From JACKII01 sp963807085 (GTDB taxonomy: Bacteria; Pseudomonadota; Alphaproteobacteria; Bin95): 64,000 nucleotides of DNA. A model generated the notes under the pieces. The model did not search any database. It was not told the DNA's origin and saw only the letters and a list, made by a program, of their open reading frames with translations. The position numbers and the translations under genes are program-made. The DNA lies in NCBI GenBank assembly GCA_963807085.1, contig CAWEBB010000002.1, forward strand, positions 1 to 64,000, written 5' to 3'. Positions 53,278 through 62,307 of this stretch are shown piece after piece (positions within the stretch are counted from its first letter, which is position 1; every line of letters starts with the position of its first letter).

Positions 53278-53715
53278 ATGGAGAATTTCACCCCTGTCAG
53301 TGGCCTGATCGGCGGCATGTTGATCGGCCTCGCGGCGGTCCTGTTGCTGGCCCTGAACGGCCGGATCGCGGGCATTAGCGGGATCGCAGGCGGCTTTCTC
53401 GGCGGCCTTGTGGGCAAGATCGGCGAGGATACACTCTGGCGGGCGGCCTTTCTGCTTGGCCTGGTGCTCGGCCCCTTTGCCGTGGCGCTCGGGACGGGCG
53501 CAATGCCGGTCATCGAATTGCAGGTGGGCTGGCCGGTGCTGATCGCGGCGGGCCTGCTGGTGGGCGTGGGCACGCGGCTGGGCAGCGGCTGCACCAGCGG
53601 GCACGGAGTTTGCGGTATGGCCCGCGGTTCGGAACGCTCCATCGTGGCGACTGCAATCTTCATGGCGGTGGCCGTCGCCACCGTATTCGCCGTCCGCCAC
53701 GTGATCGGAGCGTGA
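53278..53715 (+). CDS. YeeE/YedE family sulfur transporter, N-terminal half protein
   Basis: The 145-aa membrane protein has about four helices. The conserved GSGCTSGHGVCGM (about residues 101-113) matches the YeeE/YedE (TsuA) thiosulfate-uptake family; these cysteines relay sulfur. It represents the first half of the full-length protein, and the second half is encoded by the next gene, four bases downstream. Such split pairs are common near sulfide-responsive genes. No sulfurtransferase or dioxygenase gene is adjacent here. Confidence 0.9.
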   Translation: MENFTPVSGLIGGMLIGLAAVLLLALNGRIAGISGIAGGFLGGLVGKIGEDTLWRAAFLLGLVLGPFAVALGTGAMPVIELQVGWPVLIAAGLLVGVGTRLGSGCTSGHGVCGMARGSERSIVATAIFMAVAVATVFAVRHVIGA

Positions 53716-53719
53716 GGCC

Positions 53720-54145
53720 ATGCTGACCGCCCTCACCGCCCTGATCGCCGGCACCGTGTTCGGCGCGGGCCTCGCCATTTCGGGCATGATGAACCCAGCC
53801 AAGGTCATTGGCTTTCTCGACATCGCAGGCGATTGGGACCCGACGCTTGCGTTTGTCATGGGCGGTGCGGTGCTGGTGGCGGCCCCGGGCTTTGCCGTGC
53901 TGCGCAAGCGGGGGCAAACGGTCTTTGGCGGCAAGCTGAATTTGCCGACCCGTCAGGATCTGGATGCCCGGCTGCTCGGCGGCGCAGCGCTGTTCGGGCT
54001 CGGCTGGGGGCTCGCCGGGTTCTGCCCAGGCCCGGCCATCGCCGGCCTCGCGACCGGGATCGGCGGCGTCTATGCGTTCGCCGCGGCCATGATCGCCGGC
54101 ATGCTGCTGTTCCAGCTGCTGCCGTCGAAGGAAAATGCCGGGTAG
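53720..54145 (+). CDS. YeeE/YedE family sulfur transporter, C-terminal half protein
   Basis: The 141-aa membrane protein has FGAGLAISGMMNPAKVIGFL and GLAGFCPGPAIAGLATG (about residues 97-113), the second conserved cysteine motif of YeeE/YedE. Together with the preceding 145-aa protein it should form a complete transporter. It starts four bases after the partner's stop. Confidence 0.9.
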   Translation: MLTALTALIAGTVFGAGLAISGMMNPAKVIGFLDIAGDWDPTLAFVMGGAVLVAAPGFAVLRKRGQTVFGGKLNLPTRQDLDARLLGGAALFGLGWGLAGFCPGPAIAGLATGIGGVYAFAAAMIAGMLLFQLLPSKENAG

Positions 54146-54217
54146 GTCTTACCCTGGGGCGGGCTGCGCGCTAGCATGGCGCCAAATCACGCCAGAACGC
54201 TCACGAAGGACCGCCCC

Positions 54218-55126
54218 ATGGCCAAGCTCCCCGCCCTTGCCGTTACCGCCGTGCCTCGCCGCCGCGCCCAAGTGCTCGACCTCGCCCAGGAGATCGAAAA
54301 GCGCGGCTATGCCGGGCTCTATACGCCCTCGACGCTCGGCGGCATGGCGTTTTGCGAGGCGCTGTCGGTCACGACCAAGCGCATCCCCTTCGGCATCTCC
54401 ATCGCGCCGATTTATTCGCGCACGGTGGACGATTTCGCCATGAGCGCGGCCTTCATGCACGAGATGTCGGGCGGACGGTTCACCCTCGGCATCGGCATCA
54501 GCCACGGCCCCTCGCTCCAGCGCATGGGCGTGGTGCCGGGCAAGCCGCTGGGCGATATCCGCGACTTCGTCACCCGCTACAAGGCGATTGAGGGCTACGG
54601 CGACCTGGCCCCCGTGGTGCTGGCCGGCATGCGGCCCAAGATGATCCAGCTTGCGGGCGAAATCGGCGACGGGCTGGTGTTTGCCAACGCCGTGCGCTCG
54701 GCTGCCAAACAGTCCATCGGCCATCTGCCGGAGGCCTGCCAGAAAGACCCGAATTGGTATATCGGCTGCATGACGCCGACCTGCATCTCAGACGATGTGG
54801 AGGCGGCCAAGGCCGTGCATCGCAAGACGCTCTGGCGCTATGCGCAGCTGCCGAACTACCGCAACTACTGGAAGTCGGTGGGCTTCGAGGAGGAAATGGC
54901 GGGCGTCGAGCAGGCCATCGCCGACGGCGAGCCGGAGAAAATCCCGCACTTCCTGACCGACCGCTGGCTGTCGGAAACCACCATGTTCGGCACGGCCGCC
55001 CAGGTGCGCGATCAGGTGGATGCCTGGTACGACGCGGGCGTGAAGACGCCGATCCTGGTGCCGTCGAGCACGGCGGGCAACCAGCTCAAGGCCGTGCAGG
55101 AAGTGTTTGACGCCTACGGGACGTAG
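54218..55126 (+). CDS. LLM class flavin-dependent oxidoreductase (first)
   Basis: The 302-aa TIM-barrel oxidoreductase of the luciferase-like monooxygenase/F420 group has EIEKRGYAGLYTPST, the non-proline cis-type segment IPFGISIAPIYSRTVDDFA, GGRFTLGIGISHGPSLQRMG, and C-terminal FGTAAQVRDQVDAWYDAGVKTPI. The coenzyme may be FMN or F420; the substrate is unknown. The ATG at 54218 has cgaagga 7 bases upstream. The STAND-like gene starts 27 bp after its stop. Confidence 0.9.
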   Translation: MAKLPALAVTAVPRRRAQVLDLAQEIEKRGYAGLYTPSTLGGMAFCEALSVTTKRIPFGISIAPIYSRTVDDFAMSAAFMHEMSGGRFTLGIGISHGPSLQRMGVVPGKPLGDIRDFVTRYKAIEGYGDLAPVVLAGMRPKMIQLAGEIGDGLVFANAVRSAAKQSIGHLPEACQKDPNWYIGCMTPTCISDDVEAAKAVHRKTLWRYAQLPNYRNYWKSVGFEEEMAGVEQAIADGEPEKIPHFLTDRWLSETTMFGTAAQVRDQVDAWYDAGVKTPILVPSSTAGNQLKAVQEVFDAYGT

Positions 55127-55153
55127 TCTCGACAGAAATGGGGGAGTGTGCGG

Positions 55154-57754
55154 ATGGCCCCGCCACGCAAGAAGTCACCAGCGGAGCCGATTTTCGTGAA
55201 CCGCGATGGTCCGCTCGCGCGGTTTGCAGAGGCAGCGGCGGATATTCCGGCGGACGGTCTGCGGCTGCTGGTGTTTCATGGCGTCGGCGGCCAGGGGAAG
55301 TCGGCGTTGCTGCGGCGTATTAAAAAACTTGCGGAACCTGGACCAAAGCAGCAAGAGCAGTTTGAGCACCTCCGAACCGCGATGCTGGATTTGCATGGGC
55401 GGTCCACTTCTGATCCGGACTTGCTACTGGTCTGGATCAGGAATGGCCTGGCTGCCGCGGGCGTTTCATTTCCGGTCTTCGATCTGGCGCTGGCGATCTA
55501 CTGGGAGTTGGCCCGGCCTGAACAACCCTTGCCCAATCTGGTCAACGCGTGGCTGGCCCGCTCCACAGAAGCTGGCCTGACGATCTTGCCGGAGGCGGTT
55601 CAAGGTCTGCGCGAAGCCGCAGAGCAGACCGTCGAGACCATTCCAGGGCTTGGCTTTCTGCTCTCCAAAGGCGGCAAATGGGTCATTGATAAGCATAAGC
55701 GTCGGTATCTGGAACTGAAGCGACCGGACCTGCAAGAGTTGTACGCAACCCCGGGCAGACCAAAGGAACCCTGGCAGTTGGCGGATTTGCTGCCCTGGAT
55801 GCTGGCACAGGACCTGAACCATCACTTGGGCGAGCATCCGGACGAGCGCTTCCTGCTGCTGGTGGATGAGTATGAGGGCCTGTTCCAGGGCGGGGATTCG
55901 GGAACGCATTGGCGCGAACACCCGTTCGACAAGCACATGCGCGCGTTTGTGTCGGAGACGGACGGATTACTGGCGGTGTTTGGCTCCCGCCGCATGCTGC
56001 CCTGGGGAGAGGACGCGGACTGGCGGGAGGATTTGGCGACGGCGGACTGCCCGCTGGAGGGATTGAAGGACGACCACGCGCGGGACTGGCTGGCGCTGGT
56101 GCCGGTCGGGGACCAAGGCATCGCTGACGCCATGCTGGAGGGTGCGCGCGAGGAGAAGCGGCCGGACGCGCTGGTCTATCCGCTGCTGCTGGACTTGCAG
56201 GTGGCGCATTGGCGGAGCCTGGAGGGTCGGGGCGTAGCGTTCGGGCCAGAGGATTTCCGCACAGAGGCCGAGAGCTTTCGGCCCCGCTGCGCCGAACTGG
56301 CCGAGCGGTTAATGCGCGGCTTCCCGGAAACCCACAGCCTGATCGCGACGGTCAAGCGGCTTTGCGTGGCAAACCGCTTCGACCGGACGGGCTTTGGCTT
56401 CGTGCTGGACCACTTCAAGACCGGCCTGCCGCTCGATTTCTTCGACGAGCTGCCGAACCTTTCCTTCATCACCGAGGGCGACGATGGCTGGCTCACCATG
56501 CACCGGGCCGTGGCGGAGGCCATCGCCGAAACCCTGCCGGACGAGCGGCGGCGCGAAAGCGTTGAAGCCCTGCAGGCGCATTTCGAGGAACGGGCAACGG
56601 TGGAACGCGGCCTGGACGTAACGGATGAAACCGTCGCAGCACCATTCGAGGCGGCGGACCTGAGGCGGCAATTGGGGGCGGAGGAGTATGTGGAGTGGTT
56701 GGTGCCGCTGGCTGCGAAGATCCACCAGTCGGCCCGCTACGCGCTCGGTGAACAACTCTGGCGCGATGCCCTGGCATTATGCGAGATGAACTTTTGCGCT
56801 GAACACCATGATACCGCCACCAGCTACAACAACGTTGCCTCCAACCTGCACGCCCAGGGGCGCTACACCGAGGCCAATCCACTTTATCGCAAAGCTCTGG
56901 AGATCCGCGAGCGCGTACTGGGGACAATTCACTCCGACACGGCCCAAAGCTACAACAATGTTGCCTATAACCTGCAGGCCCGAGGCCGCTATGCTAAGGC
57001 CAACGTGCTCTACCGCAAGGCCCTGGAGATCCGTGAGCGCGTGCTGGGAACCAACCATCCGCGAACCGCCACCTGCTACAACAATCTCGCCTTGAACCTG
57101 ACCGCCCAGGGGCGCTATGCGGAGGCTGAGCCGCTCCACCGCAAGGCCCTGGAGATCCGTGAGCGCGTGCTAGGAACAGACGATCCCTCGACCGCCGCCA
57201 GCTACAACAATGTCGCCTATAACCTGAACGCCCAGCGGCACTACGCGGAGGCTGAGCCGCTCTATCGCAAGGCGCTGGAGATCCGCGAGCGTGTGCTGGG
57301 AATCGACCATCCCTCGACTGCCGCCAGCTACAATAATGTCGCCCATAACCTGAACGCCCAGGGGCGCTATGCGGAGGCTGAGCCGCTTTACCATAAGGCC
57401 CTGAAGATCCGTGAGCGGGTGCTGGGAATCGACCATACCTCGACCGCCGCCAGCTACAACAATGTCGCCTATAACCTGAACGCCCAGGGCCGTTACACGG
57501 AGGCCGAGCCGCTTTACCGTAAGGCCCTGGAAATCCGTGAGCGGGTGCTGGGAACGGACCATCCGCGAACCGCGACTTGCTATAACAATGTCGCCCACAA
57601 CCTGAACGCCCAGAGCCGCTATGCGGAGGCAGAGTCCTATTCGCGTAAGGCGGTGGTAGTCGCGGAGCGGCTGTTGGGATTGGAGCATCCGTCCTCGCAG
57701 CTCTACCAGGCGAACCTGACCGCCTTGCTGGAGCGGCTTGACAAGAAAGAGTGA
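55154..57754 (+). CDS. STAND-like P-loop NTPase with C-terminal TPR array
   Basis: The 866-aa protein has a Walker A GVGGQGKS (residues 43-50) near the N-terminus and a Walker B FLLLVDEYEGLF (about 233-245). A helical middle with a winged-helix-like part lies at about 400-530, and seven 42-residue TPR units (residues 550-843; consensus SYNNVAxNLxAQGRYAEAEP then YRKALEIRERVLG) plus a partial eighth complete it. This is the NTPase-plus-repeat plan of STAND signal proteins, in which the repeats sense a ligand and the NTPase oligomerises. No N-terminal effector domain is visible. The ATG at 55154 follows ggggag by 7 bases. It is flanked by two LLM genes. Confidence 0.88.
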   Translation: MAPPRKKSPAEPIFVNRDGPLARFAEAAADIPADGLRLLVFHGVGGQGKSALLRRIKKLAEPGPKQQEQFEHLRTAMLDLHGRSTSDPDLLLVWIRNGLAAAGVSFPVFDLALAIYWELARPEQPLPNLVNAWLARSTEAGLTILPEAVQGLREAAEQTVETIPGLGFLLSKGGKWVIDKHKRRYLELKRPDLQELYATPGRPKEPWQLADLLPWMLAQDLNHHLGEHPDERFLLLVDEYEGLFQGGDSGTHWREHPFDKHMRAFVSETDGLLAVFGSRRMLPWGEDADWREDLATADCPLEGLKDDHARDWLALVPVGDQGIADAMLEGAREEKRPDALVYPLLLDLQVAHWRSLEGRGVAFGPEDFRTEAESFRPRCAELAERLMRGFPETHSLIATVKRLCVANRFDRTGFGFVLDHFKTGLPLDFFDELPNLSFITEGDDGWLTMHRAVAEAIAETLPDERRRESVEALQAHFEERATVERGLDVTDETVAAPFEAADLRRQLGAEEYVEWLVPLAAKIHQSARYALGEQLWRDALALCEMNFCAEHHDTATSYNNVASNLHAQGRYTEANPLYRKALEIRERVLGTIHSDTAQSYNNVAYNLQARGRYAKANVLYRKALEIRERVLGTNHPRTATCYNNLALNLTAQGRYAEAEPLHRKALEIRERVLGTDDPSTAASYNNVAYNLNAQRHYAEAEPLYRKALEIRERVLGIDHPSTAASYNNVAHNLNAQGRYAEAEPLYHKALKIRERVLGIDHTSTAASYNNVAYNLNAQGRYTEAEPLYRKALEIRERVLGTDHPRTATCYNNVAHNLNAQSRYAEAESYSRKAVVVAERLLGLEHPSSQLYQANLTALLERLDKKE
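56801..57682 (+). repeat. Seven tandem 126-bp units encoding TPRs
   Basis: Each unit encodes 42 aa starting near HPxTA and ending RERVLG. Units 4-6 are especially alike at the DNA level (aacctgaacgcccag, gagatccgtgagcg recur). An eighth unit begins at 57683 and degenerates before the stop. Near-identity implies recent duplication or gene conversion. Confidence 0.92.
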
Positions 57755-57783
57755 AGACCGGACCGCTGCCCCTCCCCCTTGCC

Positions 57784-57890
57784 GTCATTGCGCGGAGCCG
57801 AAGGCGACAAAGCAATCCAGGCGGCACGTCCGAGTGGCTCCAGCCAACCCTGGATTGGCGCGCAGCGCCTGCGCCTCCACTCGCAATATG
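57784..57890. repeat. Imperfect palindromic intergenic repeat
   Basis: The left arm gtcattgcgcggagccgaag, continuing to gcaatccag (57784-57820), is partly complementary to the right arm from ctggattgg to tcgcaatatg (57850-57890). This matches a common bacterial intergenic palindrome type (gtcattgcg ... gcaatccag). The rest of the 284-bp spacer up to 58038 has no gene. Confidence 0.7.
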
Positions 57891-58038
57891 GCACGAGACA
57901 GACCCTCCCTTAGGTCAAAAAAACAGCAACAGTTTTACGCTACCATGCTAGCGCACATCGCAACCCTCTAGCCTCCCGATGCAATCGGCGGAAGAATGGC
58001 GCTAACCCGCCGCCAACCATCCGCCAGAGGAAGCAGCC

Positions 58039-58884
58039 ATGCACCTAGGCCTGTTCAGCTACAATGTGGACTACGGCGCCCGCCCGGACGAGATCGCCCA
58101 TGCCGCCGAGGAACGCGGCTTTGAGAGCCTCTGGTTCGGCGAGCACACCCACATTCCCGCCAGCCGCCAAACCCCCTATCCCGGCGGCGATCCGCTGCCA
58201 AAGCCCTATTACCACATGGCCGACCCCTTCGTCTCGCTGATGGCGGCGGCGGCGGTGACCAAGGACATCAAGCTCGGCACCGGCGTCTGTCTGGTGGCCC
58301 AGCACCACCCCATCGCGCTCGCCAAGACAGTCGCGACCCTGGACTATCTCTCGCGCGGCCGGGTGCTGCTGGGCGTTGGCGGCGGCTGGAACCGCGAGGA
58401 GTGCGAGAACCATGGCATGCCCTTCGCCAAGCGCTGGAAATATCTGCGCGAGAGCGTGGAGGCCATGAAGCAAATCTGGACCCACGAGGAGGCCAGCTAT
58501 GAGGGCGAAATGGTCCGCTTCGAGCCCATCATCTCGCACCCCAAGCCGGTGCAGCCGGGCGGCCCGCCGGTGATCTATGGCGGCGCGACCGAGCGGGGCC
58601 GCGAGCGGGTGGCGCGCTATTGCGACGGCTGGATCCCCATCGACGTGCTAGTCAAAGACCTGCCCGCCCAAATCGCCGACGTGCGCCAACGGGCAGAAGC
58701 CCATGGCCGCGACCCCGACGCGATCGAGATCTCGGTGTTCGCCTTCGAAGGGGCGTCGAGCGATGCGCTCAAGCAGTACCGGGACATGGGCGTTGCGCGC
58801 GTCGCCCTGATCACGCCCCGGCGGCTGGAGGACGCGCTGCCGGCCATGGACGATCTGGCCGAACTCATTCCGCAGGTAACCTGA
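58039..58884 (+). CDS. LLM class F420-dependent oxidoreductase (second)
   Basis: The 281-aa TIM-barrel protein has HAAEERGFESLWFGEHTHIP, IKLGTGVCLVAQHHPIALAK, RGRVLLGVGGGWNREECENH (the latter typical of the F420-dependent TIGR03619 group) and GGPPVIYGGATERGRERV. It probably reduces or oxidises a small organic molecule with F420H2 or FMNH2. agaggaag lies 7-10 bases before the ATG. leuC begins three bases after its stop, so the two are cotranscribed. It is clearly distinct in sequence from the LLM enzyme at 54218. Confidence 0.92.
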   Translation: MHLGLFSYNVDYGARPDEIAHAAEERGFESLWFGEHTHIPASRQTPYPGGDPLPKPYYHMADPFVSLMAAAAVTKDIKLGTGVCLVAQHHPIALAKTVATLDYLSRGRVLLGVGGGWNREECENHGMPFAKRWKYLRESVEAMKQIWTHEEASYEGEMVRFEPIISHPKPVQPGGPPVIYGGATERGRERVARYCDGWIPIDVLVKDLPAQIADVRQRAEAHGRDPDAIEISVFAFEGASSDALKQYRDMGVARVALITPRRLEDALPAMDDLAELIPQVT

Positions 58885-58887
58885 GCC

Positions 58888-60285
<1,398 letters not shown>

Positions 60286-60296
60286 GGACCCTGCCG

Positions 60297-60899
60297 ATGC
60301 CCCTGATCCCCTTCATCCAGGTCTCCGGCGTGGGCGTGCCACTCGACAAGGCCAATGTCGACACCGACCAGCTTATTCCGGCCCGGTTCCTGAAATACCC
60401 GCGCGACGAAAGCAACTGGGACCGGCTGTTCCACGATCTGCGCAAGGAGCCTGATTTCGTGCTGAACAAAGAGCCCTATAAGTCCGAAGGCCAGATCCTG
60501 GTGGCCGACCGCAATTTCGGCTGCGGCTCGTCCCGCGAAAGCGCCGTCTATGTGCTGCAGGATTGGGGCTTTCGCGCCATAATCGCGCCCAGCTTCGGCG
60601 ACATCTTCTTCAACAACAGCTTCAAGAACGGCTTCCTGCCCGTCCGCCTGCCCGCCGAAGTCTGCGCCAAAATGCGTGCGGACCTGTCCGCCGATCCGGG
60701 CGCCGCCATCACCATCGACCTGGAAGAGCAGACCGTGGTGGGGCCGAACGGTGCGGTACACCGGTTCGAAATCGACGACTTCAACAAATACTGTCTTATC
60801 CGCGGCCTGGATGATGTAGACTTCACCCTCGAGCACATGCAGCAGATCGAACAGTTCGAGCGGAACAACCGCCCGCCATGGCTCGGGCACAACACTTGA
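60297..60899 (+). CDS. leuD: 3-isopropylmalate dehydratase small subunit
   Basis: The 200-aa swivel domain partner of LeuC has VPLDKANVDTDQLIPARFLK at the N-terminus, the hallmark DRNFGCGSSRESAVYVLQDWG (split as DRNFGCGSSRES and AVYVLQDWG, about residues 72-92), RAIIAPSFGDIFFNN, and a C-terminal DDVDFTLEH. The ATG at 60297 has aagga 8 bases upstream, directly after the leuC stop. Confidence 0.95.
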   Translation: MPLIPFIQVSGVGVPLDKANVDTDQLIPARFLKYPRDESNWDRLFHDLRKEPDFVLNKEPYKSEGQILVADRNFGCGSSRESAVYVLQDWGFRAIIAPSFGDIFFNNSFKNGFLPVRLPAEVCAKMRADLSADPGAAITIDLEEQTVVGPNGAVHRFEIDDFNKYCLIRGLDDVDFTLEHMQQIEQFERNNRPPWLGHNT

Positions 60900-60968
60900 T
60901 CGAGATCAAGGCTCAGGGCTCTGTACCGAACCAACACTGACGAACACTGTAAGCAAGGAGATTGAGCG

Positions 60969-61310
60969 ATGGCCAGTCAGGCCGAAGTCAAACAAACGCT
61001 GGAGCACCGTCTAGCCGAACTGACGGAACGCGTTGACGAGATCGCAGAAGAACTGCGGGGGCCAGTCAGCCCGTCCTTCAGCGAGCAAGCCACCGAGCGG
61101 GAGTCTGACGAGGTTCTGACCGACCTCGAGGCGGCCAGCATAGCCGAAATCGCCGCAATTCGGGCCGCCATGGACCGTTTGGAAGATGGAACCTATGGGG
61201 AATGCGTCTCTTGCGGCAAGGATATTGCGCCGGCACGGCTGGAGGCTATCCCGTATACGGCCCTTTGTGTGGACTGCGCCAGCGCCCAGGAAAGCAACCG
61301 AAGAGACTAA
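60969..61310 (+). CDS. DksA/TraR-type zinc-finger protein
   Basis: The 113-aa protein has an N-terminal helical part (ELTERVDEIAEELRG) and a C-terminal four-cysteine zinc finger: YGECVSCGKDI at residues about 78-88, with CVDCA about 101-105. DksA-type proteins bind RNA polymerase in the secondary channel; short members like this lack the full coiled-coil tip with paired aspartates, so true DksA function is uncertain. An aaggaga site lies 7 bases upstream. It is separated from leuD by 69 bp. Confidence 0.88.
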   Translation: MASQAEVKQTLEHRLAELTERVDEIAEELRGPVSPSFSEQATERESDEVLTDLEAASIAEIAAIRAAMDRLEDGTYGECVSCGKDIAPARLEAIPYTALCVDCASAQESNRRD

Positions 61311-61352
61311 AAGTTCTGGATCGATCAGCATGATGCCGCTACCCCTTGTCCG

Positions 61353-61820
61353 ATGACCACCATCTATATTGATGCCGACGCCTGCCCGGTGAAGGATGAA
61401 GCCCTGCGCGTCGCCGAACGGCACCGACTGCCCGTATGCATTGTCTCCAATGGCGGCATACGGCCGAACCCGCACCCGCTGGTCTCGACCATCATCGTGC
61501 CGGACGGTCCCGACGTGGCGGACAAATGGATCGCGGACCGCGTCGGCCCGGGCGATATTTGTGTCACGGGTGATGTCCCGCTGGCATCGCGCTGTATTGA
61601 GGCCGGGGCAAAGGCCATCCAGCACAATGGCGAACTGTTCACAGTGGCGAACATGGGCCAACGACTGGCGATGCGGGATCTGATGGCGGATTTCCGGGCG
61701 GCCAACCCCCTGGTCCAGGGCGGAAAGGGGCGCACCTTCTCCAAGGCCGATCGGTCACGGTTCCTCGATCGCCTGGAACATCTGGTGCGCCAGGCACAGC
61801 GGGAAAAGCCCAGCGCCTAA
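61353..61820 (+). CDS. YaiI/YqxD family (UPF0178) protein
   Basis: The 155-aa PIN-like protein has IYIDADACPVKDEALRVAER (residues 4-23), IVPDGPDVADKWIADR, GDICVTGDVPLASRC and the C-terminal GKGRTFSKADRSRFLDRLEH. The family has an NYN/PIN-type nuclease fold with unknown role. Its TAA overlaps the stop of the convergent exported-protein gene by three bases. Confidence 0.93.
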   Translation: MTTIYIDADACPVKDEALRVAERHRLPVCIVSNGGIRPNPHPLVSTIIVPDGPDVADKWIADRVGPGDICVTGDVPLASRCIEAGAKAIQHNGELFTVANMGQRLAMRDLMADFRAANPLVQGGKGRTFSKADRSRFLDRLEHLVRQAQREKPSA

Positions 61821-62203
61821 CGGCTGAATAGCCGGGGGATCTTTACCGTGACGGTTTCTTGGTTCCAGCCACGGTTCCGCACATGGGCCTGAATGATGAC
61901 GTTTTCGAGCTCGTCCGGGATCATCACCCCACGCAGGCTGCGCGTGAATGGCTGTTCGTCGACATGCGGATGGGACAGAACCCGCTCTCCCAGAAGTTTT
62001 CCATCGGGTGCCAGCACAACCCATTTGTCGACATAATTTTCCCAACCGGTATCGTTATGCCGGATCGTCACCGAAAAGTCGTAGCCGCCTTCGGCGCTGT
62101 GCTCGATGGTGACGTCTTCAATCATCGCTTCGCCGGCCGCCGCAGCGAGCGGCATGCTCAGGCAGGCGATCAAAAAACAACCCAGCGCGCGCATCGCTCG
62201 CAT
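61817..62203 (-). CDS. Small exported protein, 128 aa
   Basis: The protein has a signal peptide (about residues 3-22, ending AAAAGEA) and a conserved mature part: YDFSVTIRHNDTGWENYVDK, WVVLAPDGKLLGERVLSHPH, VDEQPFTRSLRGVMIPD. The pattern recurs in uncharacterised periplasmic proteins of proteobacteria; it probably forms one beta-sandwich. The ATG at 62203 was chosen because ggagg lies 5 bases upstream; the frame extends to a GTG at 62215. It is divergent from parE across about 100 bp. Confidence 0.8.
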   Translation of the reverse strand: MRAMRALGCFLIACLSMPLAAAAGEAMIEDVTIEHSAEGGYDFSVTIRHNDTGWENYVDKWVVLAPDGKLLGERVLSHPHVDEQPFTRSLRGVMIPDELENVIIQAHVRNRGWNQETVTVKIPRLFSR

Positions 62204-62307
62204 TGCCGCCTCCACGAATCGGTATAGCTATGGCATTATTGCTTGTCGTGTGGGACGAAGCAAGCGCCTGCGCATACTTTGAATTGCCCCAACGCTGGAT
62301 CCCGTCG

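Noticed and set aside
56801..57682. Regular tandem repeats that could suggest a CRISPR array
   Set aside because: The 126-bp period is a multiple of three, there are no unique spacers, and the whole array is an open frame that encodes TPR motifs.
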